Positions 1 through 3,815 of a DNA stretch of 7,793 nucleotides are shown here, piece by piece. Each line of letters starts with the position of its first letter. Position 1 is the first letter of the stretch. The translations under genes were made by a program, and so were the position numbers. Source of the DNA: an uncultured Erysipelotrichaceae bacterium (GTDB lineage: Bacteria; Bacillota_I; Bacilli_A; RF39; UBA660). The DNA is taken from positions 1-7,793 of the forward strand of contig CADBRL010000021.1 in the NCBI GenBank assembly GCA_902797105.1, given 5' to 3'. Under the pieces are notes generated by a model. The model saw nothing but the letters and a program-made list of their open reading frames with translations. It was not told the DNA's origin and ran no database searches.

Positions 1-2
1 AC

Positions 3-71
3 CAAAAATATGATGGTGTACAGATATTGTGTCAAGAAGAAACAATGATATTATCAAGAAAACGTAAATAG
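3..71 (+). CDS. C-terminal end of an unidentified protein (5' part outside the window)
   Basis: This frame is open from the left edge to a TAG stop at 69-71. The 22 residues seen read QKYDGVQILCQEETMILSRK plus a final RK. I do not recognise the family from so short a tail. The basic end (SRKRK) says little about function. The frame is supported mainly by its stop, which lies inside a perfect terminator hairpin (54-86). The same stop-in-terminator arrangement is seen at miaB and at the genes ending at 3779 and 6948. The other two forward frames stop at 12-14 (TGA) and 46-48 (TGA), which also favours this frame. A gene-free gap of about 250 bases separates it from miaB, so the two are unlikely to form one operon. 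Confidence 0.6.
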   Translation, partial: QKYDGVQILCQEETMILSRKRK

Positions 72-86
72 TTTTCTTGATTTTTT
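54..86 (+). terminator. Rho-independent terminator overlapping the upstream stop codon
   Basis: Stem TCAAGAAAAC (54-63) pairs perfectly with GTTTTCTTGA (71-80) over 10 bp around the 7-base loop GTAAATA, followed by six T (81-86). The left arm encodes the last codons of the upstream gene, and the TAG stop spans the loop and the first base of the right arm. Confidence 0.9.
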
Positions 87-121
87 GTATAGATGTGTAA
101 ACTCGTGCATTTTAGTGGGTC

Positions 122-147
122 GCTTTATGACATGTTTTGTCGAAAGC
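122..147 (+). other. Short hairpin in the spacer before miaB
   Basis: GCTTT (122-126) pairs with AAAGC (143-147), and inside it GACA (129-132) pairs with TGTC (138-141) around the loop TGTTT; a small internal bulge (AT opposite G) lies between. It sits in the least AT-rich part of the spacer. There is no U-tract, so it is not a terminator, and no known riboswitch is recognised. Function unknown; it could be chance. Confidence 0.35.
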
Positions 148-162
148 CTTGAAATATGAAAA

Positions 163-275
163 AAAGCTGTTAAAATGTTTACTTGAAAGCGGGTTTTGGT
201 TAATTTGTTTAAATTTTATTTGTACTTATTAAACTTCCATAACTATATTCCTATTAATTAACCAAAACAGCTTTC
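163..275. repeat. Long imperfect dyad with two competing left arms, just upstream of miaB
   Basis: GAAAGC (185-190) plus GGGTTTTGGTTAAT (191-204) is nearly the reverse complement of ATTAACCAAAACAGCTTTC (257-275), with one bulge and one mismatch and about 52 AT-rich bases between the arms. A second candidate left arm, AAAGCTGTT (163-171), is perfectly complementary to AACAGCTTT (266-274), so two mutually exclusive pairings share one right arm. No U-tract follows. The right arm abuts the -35 region of the proposed miaB promoter. It could be an operator, a decayed small inverted-repeat element (no clear target-site duplication) or a leader switch for a transcript starting further upstream. Confidence 0.6.
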
Positions 276-300
276 ATTAATTTAATTATTATGGTAAAAT
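272..300 (+). promoter_or_regulatory. Proposed miaB promoter (extended -10)
   Basis: TGGTAAAAT (292-300) is an extended -10 element (TG-N-TAAAAT). The -35 hexamer at 17 bp spacing would be TTTCAT (272-277), a poor match, as is common for extended -10 promoters. The start would be near 307, giving an untranslated leader of about 18 bases that carries the ribosome binding site. The -35 region overlaps the right arm of the dyad at 257-275. Confidence 0.55.
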
Positions 301-324
301 AATGTTTTGAAGGGAAGTTGTTTT

Positions 325-1737
325 ATGAATTTACCAAATTTAGCTGTTGCTGCAGATAGGAAAAAAACATTAGTAAAAGAAAGAAAATTGGACATGGAAA
401 TTAAACCTATTTATAAAGGCAAAAAGTATTTCTTGAGAACTTATGGCTGTCAAATGAATGTTCATGACTCAGAAGAAATTAAATATTATTTGGAAAGTTT
501 AGGATATGAAGCTGTTGAAGAGTTGGAACTTGCGGATATTGTTGTTCTTAATACATGTGCAATTAGAGAAAATGCTAAGGATAAAGTTTTTGGCTATTTG
601 GGAAGATGTAAACATTTGAAAAAAGAAAAGCCTGATTTAATCATAACTGTTGCTGGATGTTTAATGCAAAAACCTAATGAAATTGAAGAAATACATAATA
701 GACATAAATATATTGATATTGTTATTGGTACTCATAATTTAAATGAACTTCCTAATTTGATTGAGGAAGCTAATAATAAAAAAACTCAAAATATTGAAGT
801 TTATTCTAATAGCGATGTTGTTTTTGAAAATGTAAAATATAATAGAGATTCTAAAATCAGTGCGTGGATAAATATTATTTATGGCTGTGACAAATTTTGT
901 ACCTATTGTATTGTTCCTTTCACTCGTGGTAGAGAAAGAAGTCGTAAGATGGAAGAAGTTCTTGAGGAAGTTAGCAATTTGAAAGAACAAGGTTACATGG
1001 AAATTACTTTACTTGGACAAAATGTTAATGCGTATGGAAAAGATTTAGATTTGGGTTATGATTTTGCAACACTTTTGGAAGAAGTAGCAAAAATAGGTAT
1101 TCCAAGAATAAGATTTGTAACTTCACATCCATGGAATTTTACAGATAAAATGATTGATGTTATTGCAAAATATGATAATATTATGCCTTATGTTCATTTG
1201 CCAATTCAATCAGGTAGCGATGATATTCTTAGAAAAATGAATAGAAAATACACAATTGATGAATATAAAAAGCTTTTTGACCAAATTAAAAACAAAGTTA
1301 AAGATGTTGCTATTACTACAGATATTATTGTTGGTTTTCCAAATGAAACTGATGAGGATTTTAAAAAAACTTTAGATATTGTAAATTATTGTAAGTATGA
1401 TGGTGCATATACGTTTATTTTCTCACCAAGAGAGGGTACAGCGGCGGCTAGAATGGAAGATAAAGTTTCAATGGAAGTTAAGGAAAAAAGATTACAAGAA
1501 CTAAATAATCTTGTTAATAAATATTCTTTAGAAAGTAATCAAAGGTTGGTTGGAAAAGTTGTTGAAGTTTTAGTAAATGACATTAGTGAAAAAGATAATA
1601 ATAAAGTTTATGGTTATACTGACACGATGAAATTAGTTAATATTGTTGGCGGAAATGAATTAATTGGTAAGATTGTGCAAGTTAAAATAACAGATGCTAA
1701 AAGTTTTAGTTTAGATGGTGAAATTAGTCAAGAATAA
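325..1737 (+). CDS. miaB: tRNA-2-methylthio-N6-dimethylallyladenosine synthase MiaB
   Basis: Radical SAM methylthiotransferase that adds the 2-methylthio group to i6A at position 37 of tRNAs reading U-starting codons. Numbered from ATG 325 (470 aa), the N-terminal MTTase domain has the [4Fe-4S] cysteines C42 (YGCQMNVHDSE, a MiaB rather than RimO or MtaB signature), C78 (NTCAIRENA) and C112 (AGCLMQ). The radical SAM domain has CDKFCTYC with C188, C192 and C195, followed by IVPFTRGRERSR, then LLGQNVNAYG, HLPIQSGSD and DIIVGFPNETDEDF. A TRAM-type RNA-binding domain fills about 407-469. Length and motif order are normal. ATG 325 is chosen because AAGGGAAG (310-317) lies 7 bases upstream; the in-frame TTG at 307 would put that site inside the gene. 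It has its own promoter and a terminator over its stop, so it is probably monocistronic, and it converges on a tRNA operon. Confidence 0.97.
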   Translation: MNLPNLAVAADRKKTLVKERKLDMEIKPIYKGKKYFLRTYGCQMNVHDSEEIKYYLESLGYEAVEELELADIVVLNTCAIRENAKDKVFGYLGRCKHLKKEKPDLIITVAGCLMQKPNEIEEIHNRHKYIDIVIGTHNLNELPNLIEEANNKKTQNIEVYSNSDVVFENVKYNRDSKISAWINIIYGCDKFCTYCIVPFTRGRERSRKMEEVLEEVSNLKEQGYMEITLLGQNVNAYGKDLDLGYDFATLLEEVAKIGIPRIRFVTSHPWNFTDKMIDVIAKYDNIMPYVHLPIQSGSDDILRKMNRKYTIDEYKKLFDQIKNKVKDVAITTDIIVGFPNETDEDFKKTLDIVNYCKYDGAYTFIFSPREGTAAARMEDKVSMEVKEKRLQELNNLVNKYSLESNQRLVGKVVEVLVNDISEKDNNKVYGYTDTMKLVNIVGGNELIGKIVQVKITDAKSFSLDGEISQE

Positions 1738-1753
1738 ATTACTTGACTTTTTT
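1726..1753 (+). terminator. miaB terminator overlapping its stop codon
   Basis: AGTCAAG (1726-1732) pairs perfectly with CTTGACT (1742-1748) around a 9-base loop that contains the TAA stop (1735-1737), followed by TTTTT (1749-1753). The left arm encodes the last two residues of MiaB. Confidence 0.85.
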
Positions 1754-1754
1754 G

Positions 1755-1786
1755 TTTTACTTTTAATCAAAAGGTACGAGCAACCA
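1755..1786 (+). pseudogene. Decayed inverted copy of tRNA-Lys(UUU) lacking the T-arm
   Basis: Read on the plus strand, 1755-1775 (TTTTACTTTTAATCAAAAGG plus T) matches the anticodon arm and variable region of the neighbouring minus-strand tRNA-Lys at 19 of 21 positions, including the whole CTTTTAA anticodon loop. It is joined directly to ACGAGCAACCA (1776-1786), which matches the tRNA-Lys acceptor strand plus CCA at 10 of 11 positions. The 18 tRNA bases between them, essentially the T-arm, are missing. The 5' half is not recognisable. It cannot fold as a tRNA: the anticodon stem also has a mismatch. It mirrors the intact tRNA-Lys (1822-1897) across the terminator centred near 1801-1802. Confidence 0.85.
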
Positions 1787-1787
1787 T

Positions 1788-1811
1788 AAAAAAAAGTCCA
1801 TAAGGACTTTT
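1788..1811 (-). terminator. Terminator of the Val-Thr-Tyr-Gln-Lys tRNA operon
   Basis: On the minus strand AAAAGTCC, loop TTAT and GGACTTTT form an 8-bp hairpin (1792-1811), followed by further T (the plus-strand A-run 1788-1791). It lies 10 bases past the CCA end of tRNA-Lys. It is also the centre of the larger palindrome formed by tRNA-Lys and its decayed copy. Confidence 0.9.
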
Positions 1812-1821
1812 GGTTTTTAAA

Positions 1822-1897
1822 TGGTGGCTCGTCTGGGATTCGAACCCAGGACCCTTTGATTAAAAGTCAAATGCTCTACCTACTGAGCTAACGAACC
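1822..1897 (-). tRNA. tRNA-Lys(UUU)
   Basis: 76 nt with encoded CCA (plus-strand TGG at 1822-1824). The acceptor GGTTCGT pairs with ACGAGCC with one G-U pair, and the discriminator is A. The D-arm reads TAGCTCAGTAGGTAGAGCA, the anticodon stem is TTTGA/TCAAA with loop CTTTTAA (anticodon TTT), and the T-arm loop is TTCGAAT. It is the last gene of the five-tRNA operon. Its T-arm contains one CCWGG site (1846-1850). Confidence 0.97.
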
Positions 1898-1915
1898 AAA
1901 AACAAAAATATAAAA

Positions 1916-1991
1916 TGGCTGCCTCGGCAGGATTCGAACCGGCGGAATGTCAGAGTCAAAGTCTGATGCCTTACCACTTGGCTACGAGGCA
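1916..1991 (-). tRNA. tRNA-Gln(UUG)
   Basis: 76 nt with encoded CCA. The acceptor TGCCTCG pairs perfectly with CGAGGCA, and the discriminator is G. The anticodon stem TCAGA/TCTGA encloses loop CTTTGAC (anticodon TTG). The T-arm contains GGTTCGAATCC. It lies 18 bases from tRNA-Lys and 15 from tRNA-Tyr, fourth in the operon. Confidence 0.97.
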
Positions 1992-2006
1992 ATATACAAT
2001 ATTAAA

Positions 2007-2090
2007 TGGTGGGGAGACATAGATTTGAACTATGGAACCCGAAGGAACAGATTTACAGTCTGCCGCGTTTGACCACTTCGCTATCTCCCC
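2007..2090 (-). tRNA. tRNA-Tyr(GUA), type II with long variable arm
   Basis: 84 nt with encoded CCA. The acceptor GGGGAGA pairs with TCTCCCC, and the discriminator is A. The anticodon stem GCAGA/TCTGT encloses loop CTGTAAA (anticodon GTA), followed by a long variable arm, as expected for bacterial tRNA-Tyr. A36-A37-A38 is the MiaA/MiaB recognition pattern, and this is the only tRNA in the window that has it. Third in the operon. Confidence 0.97.
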
Positions 2091-2097
2091 AAAAAAA

Positions 2098-2173
2098 TGG
2101 TGCCGACAGAGAGAGTCGAACTCCCAACCTACTGATTACAAGTCAGTTGCGCTGCCAGTTACGCTATGTCGGC
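2098..2173 (-). tRNA. tRNA-Thr(UGU)
   Basis: 76 nt with encoded CCA. The acceptor GCCGACA pairs with TGTCGGC, and the discriminator is A. The anticodon stem ACTGA/TCAGT encloses loop CTTGTAA (anticodon TGT). The T-arm contains GAGTTCGACTC. Only a 7-base run (T on the minus strand) separates it from tRNA-Tyr. This junction is the part echoed in inverted orientation at 2360-2389. Confidence 0.97.
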
Positions 2174-2195
2174 AAACAAAATATATTAATTAAAA

Positions 2196-2272
2196 TGGTG
2201 GGCGCTATAGGACTCGAACCTATGACATCCTGCTTGTAAGGCAGACACTCTAACCAACTGAGTTAAGCGCCC
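2196..2272 (-). tRNA. tRNA-Val(UAC)
   Basis: 77 nt with encoded CCA. The acceptor GGGCGCT pairs with AGCGCCC, and the discriminator is A. The anticodon stem TCTGC/GCAGG (one wobble pair) encloses loop CTTACAA (anticodon TAC). The T-arm contains GGTTCGAGTCC. It is the first gene of the operon, about 20 bases downstream of the -10 box. Confidence 0.97.
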
Positions 2273-2292
2273 ATGTCTTGATGACAATTTAG

Positions 2293-2321
2293 ATTATACC
2301 AAAAGGCAGACGCAAATGCAA
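2293..2321 (-). promoter_or_regulatory. Promoter of the Val-Thr-Tyr-Gln-Lys tRNA operon
   Basis: On the minus strand TTGCAT (plus 2316-2321), a 17-bp spacer, then TATAAT (plus 2293-2298). This is close to the sigma-A consensus and leaves a short 5' leader before tRNA-Val. Confidence 0.88.
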
Positions 2322-2359
2322 GTAATTTTTATCAATTTCTTCTAATTTTTAGAAATTTC

Positions 2360-2389
2360 CTCTCTGTCGGTACAAATTTTGGGGAGATA
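2360..2389 (+). pseudogene. Inverted relic of the tRNA-Thr / tRNA-Tyr junction
   Basis: On the plus strand CTCTCTGTCGG (2360-2370) is identical to the 3' acceptor side of tRNA-Thr. It is followed by TACAA where the gene has CACCA, then ATTTT where the operon spacer has seven T, then GGGGAGATA (2381-2389), identical to the 5' end of tRNA-Tyr. The real junction is at 2077-2108 on the minus strand. Order and spacing agree within 2 bases and 20 bases match exactly in two blocks. The match stops on both sides. It lies in a very AT-rich spacer, where it stands out by composition. Confidence 0.75.
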
Positions 2390-2510
2390 TTATACAAAAT
2401 ATGCTTATTTTAATAAAAATAATAGTATTTAATTTATTTTTTGATAATACAATTTTATAATTAAAATTATTTTTTTCATTTTCTTTGCTTTTTTGAAATA
2501 AAATTTTTTA

Positions 2511-2526
2511 AGGACTAGGGGTTGCA
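2511..2526 (+). pseudogene. Inverted relic of tRNA-Pro next to its terminator
   Basis: CTAGGGGTTGCA (2515-2526) is identical to the anticodon-stem 3' strand, variable region and T-stem 5' strand of the minus-strand tRNA-Pro (complement of 2592-2603). The preceding GGA also matches if one C is skipped. What follows, TGAAAAAAACTAGG, resembles the tRNA-Pro trailer leading into the terminator, as if the T-arm and acceptor had been deleted. It points with its 3' side toward the terminator, the same geometry as the tRNA-Lys relic. Confidence 0.7.
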
Positions 2527-2528
2527 TG

Positions 2529-2556
2529 AAAAAAACTAGGATGACCTAGTTTTTTT
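2529..2556 (-). terminator. Bidirectional terminator of the Arg-Pro tRNA operon
   Basis: AAAAAAACTAGG (2529-2540), loop ATGA and CCTAGTTTTTTT (2545-2556) form a perfect 12-bp dyad with a T-run on either strand. It ends transcription from tRNA-Pro 10 bases past its CCA, and no plus-strand gene ends nearby. The CTAGG/CCTAG core is the same as the anticodon stem of tRNA-Pro. Confidence 0.9.
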
Positions 2557-2566
2557 GTTTCAAATC

Positions 2567-2643
2567 TGGTCGAGAAGACAGGATTTGAACCTGCAACCCC
2601 TAGGTCCCAAACCTAGTGCACTACCAAATTGTGCTACTTCTCG
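2567..2643 (-). tRNA. tRNA-Pro(UGG)
   Basis: 77 nt with encoded CCA. The acceptor CGAGAAG pairs with CTTCTCG, and the discriminator is A. The anticodon stem CTAGG/CCTAG encloses loop TTTGGGA (anticodon TGG). The T-arm contains AGGTTCAAATCCT. Second gene of the Arg-Pro operon, 16 bases from tRNA-Arg. Confidence 0.97.
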
Positions 2644-2659
2644 AAAATAATTAAAAAAT

Positions 2660-2736
2660 TGGTACGCCCAAAGGGATTCGAACCCCCAACCTTTAGATCC
2701 GTAGTCTAACGCTCTATCCAGTTGAGCTATGGGCGC
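2660..2736 (-). tRNA. tRNA-Arg(ACG)
   Basis: 77 nt with encoded CCA. The acceptor GCGCCCA pairs with TGGGCGT, including a G1-U72 wobble pair, and the discriminator is A. The anticodon stem TTAGA/TCTAA encloses loop CTACGGA (anticodon ACG, so A34 is expected to be converted to inosine by TadA). The T-arm contains GGGTTCGAATCCC. First gene of the Arg-Pro operon. Confidence 0.97.
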
Positions 2737-2757
2737 GTATTCTTCTGGTGCATTTAC

Positions 2758-2787
2758 ATTATATTACATTAATTCTATTAAAGTCAA
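2758..2787 (-). promoter_or_regulatory. Promoter of the Arg-Pro tRNA operon
   Basis: On the minus strand TTGACT (plus 2782-2787), an 18-bp spacer, then TATAAT (plus 2758-2763). It is near consensus and ends 21 bases before tRNA-Arg. Confidence 0.85.
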
Positions 2788-2836
2788 TATTTTATATCAA
2801 TTTTTTTATTATTTTCATATTTTTGAATAAGTTTTC

Positions 2837-2870
2837 GTTAAAAAATTCTTAAAAAATCTTATTTTTTAAC
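2837..2870. repeat. AT-only dyad in the spacer between tRNA-Arg and the endonuclease gene
   Basis: GTTAAAAAAT (2837-2846) is the perfect reverse complement of ATTTTTTAAC (2861-2870) with 14 bases between. Neither side has a U-tract. In such A/T-rich sequence it may be chance. The rest of 2788-2917 shows no gene or site that I can support. Confidence 0.4.
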
Positions 2871-2917
2871 AAAAAAACAATAAAAATATTAAAAAAATTA
2901 AAAAAATCAGCATCCGT

Positions 2918-2958
2918 GACAAAAAACGACAAATTTTGTATATTTGAAGTGCTATAAT
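2918..2958 (+). promoter_or_regulatory. Endonuclease promoter: extended -10 with tandem GACAAA upstream
   Basis: TGCTATAAT (2950-2958) is a perfect extended -10 element. No good -35 is found at 16-18 bp. The last T of the -10 is only 8 bases before the ATG at 2967, so transcription should begin at about 2965-2967. Upstream, GACAAA occurs at 2918-2923 and again at 2928-2933, exactly one helical turn apart. The second copy overlaps the palindrome ACAAATTTTGT (2929-2939). These may be regulator sites, but that is inference. Confidence 0.7.
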
Positions 2959-2966
2959 AACTAACC

Positions 2967-3779
2967 ATGAAAGCAGAATTAGATGAAAATGTTAAAAAAT
3001 TATTAGTTGAGTTTTATTTAATTCAATGTAAAGGCTGGGTAAAGAGCCAAGGAAAAGGTACTAGTGCTGCAGGTAGAACACTTGAGTACTTACTTGGTAA
3101 AAAGGAGGATGCAAAATCTTTACCTGACTATTACGGGATTGAATTAAAAACAAAACTTTGTACAAGTAATTATCCACTTAGGTTATTTAGTGCAGTGCTT
3201 GACAATAGACCTAATGTGATGAATGAACTTTATGAAAAGTGTTCTTGGAAAAGAACGCGAAATGAAGGTGAGCGTGAATTATTTGATTTTATAAGTTCTA
3301 CAAAATTTTCTAATACTCATAGAAAATATGCATTTAAGTTAAAGGTTAATCGACCTAAAAGGCGTGTAGAACTTCTTATGTATAACAATTGGAATAAAAC
3401 TTCTGTATACAATGATATGTCATGGTCTTTTGATGAGTTAGAATTAAGACTTACCACAAAACTATCATGGCTTGCAATTATTCATGCTTGGAAAATGACT
3501 TTAAAGGAAACAGATACGGAATATTTTAAATATGCAAGTATAAATTTATATCGATTAAAATCTTTTGAAAATTTTATTGATTTAATTGAGGAAGGCAAAA
3601 TTGATGTTGATCTTAAATTATATCCATATTACATAGGTGAAAACAAAGGAAAGCTACGTAATCGTGAAACAACTTTTGTAATAAATGAAAGTGATATTTC
3701 TTTATTATTTGATAAAATTGATATAAAGCTTAATGATATTCTAAAAGAAATTCCTAAAGAAGAAAATAAACAAATTTAA
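2967..3779 (+). CDS. MvaI/BcnI-like (MutH-fold) restriction endonuclease, no adjacent methyltransferase
   Basis: A 270-residue protein that I assign to the MvaI/BcnI restriction endonuclease family (PD-(D/E)XK nucleases of the MutH type; the named enzymes cut CCWGG and CCSGG). The core is near the N-terminus: KGWVKSQGKGTSAAGRTLEY with E40, then LPDYYGIELKT giving D54-x4-E59-x-K61, the same spacing as the catalytic D-x4-E-x-K of MvaI as I recall it. MutH itself has D-x6-E-x-K. The later segment YYIGENKGKLRNRETTFVI resembles the C-terminal DNA-contact region of the family. There is no signal peptide or membrane segment. ATG 2967 leaves about ten residues before the domain and has no ribosome binding site; the mRNA appears leaderless. 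The target site is unknown. No methyltransferase, controller gene or partner lies within the window, so self-protection is unexplained. Confidence 0.78.
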   Translation: MKAELDENVKKLLVEFYLIQCKGWVKSQGKGTSAAGRTLEYLLGKKEDAKSLPDYYGIELKTKLCTSNYPLRLFSAVLDNRPNVMNELYEKCSWKRTRNEGERELFDFISSTKFSNTHRKYAFKLKVNRPKRRVELLMYNNWNKTSVYNDMSWSFDELELRLTTKLSWLAIIHAWKMTLKETDTEYFKYASINLYRLKSFENFIDLIEEGKIDVDLKLYPYYIGENKGKLRNRETTFVINESDISLLFDKIDIKLNDILKEIPKEENKQI

Positions 3780-3801
3780 ATTATTTTCTTTCTTTTTTTT
3801 T
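3760..3801 (+). terminator. Endonuclease terminator overlapping the stop codon
   Basis: AAGAAAATAA (3760-3769) pairs perfectly with TTATTTTCTT (3781-3790). The TAA stop (3777-3779) lies in the 11-base loop, and nine T follow after TC (3793-3801). The stem is almost all A-U, so it is weaker than the others, but the T-run is long. Confidence 0.75.
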
Positions 3802-3803
3802 AA

Positions 3804-3809
3804 TATAAT
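3804..3809 (+). promoter_or_regulatory. -10 box directly before the small membrane protein gene
   Basis: TATAAT at 3804-3809 ends 7 bases before the ATG at 3816, placing the expected transcription start on the A of the start codon. The -35 position at 17 bp (TTATTT, 3781-3786) is poor and lies in the upstream terminator. There is no G-rich ribosome binding site between this box and the ATG. Confidence 0.55.
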
Positions 3810-3815
3810 TAGATT

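Noticed and set aside
138..145. TGTCGAAA, a perfect Spo0A-box-like octamer before miaB
   Set aside because: One 7-8-base match is expected by chance at about this frequency in the window, and it is part of a hairpin; no sporulation context is seen.
185..275. CRISPR repeat or tracrRNA-like reading of the GTTTTGG / CCAAAAC segments
   Set aside because: Only one inverted pair exists, without regularly spaced copies, spacers or cas genes.
307..324. TTG start for MiaB six codons upstream
   Set aside because: It would place the ribosome binding site AAGGGAAG inside the gene and coincides with the predicted transcription start; ATG 325 fits better.
739..990. An 83-codon open frame on the minus strand
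   Set aside because: It lies wholly within miaB, whose frame has family motifs throughout; nothing supports the antisense frame.
2006..2239. A 77-codon open frame on the plus strand
   Set aside because: It runs antisense through tRNA-Tyr, tRNA-Thr and tRNA-Val; it is a shadow of the tRNA genes, of the kind often mis-annotated as a protein.
2303..2313. AAGGCAGACGC in the tRNA operon promoter spacer resembling AAGGCAGACAC in tRNA-Val (2238-2248)
   Set aside because: A 10 of 11 direct match without flanking similarity is not significant enough beside the longer inverted relics.
2567..3779. Endonuclease as cargo of an element integrated in a tRNA gene
   Set aside because: Elements normally insert at the tRNA 3' end; the endonuclease is on the 5' side of tRNA-Arg, and no integrase or direct attachment repeat is visible.
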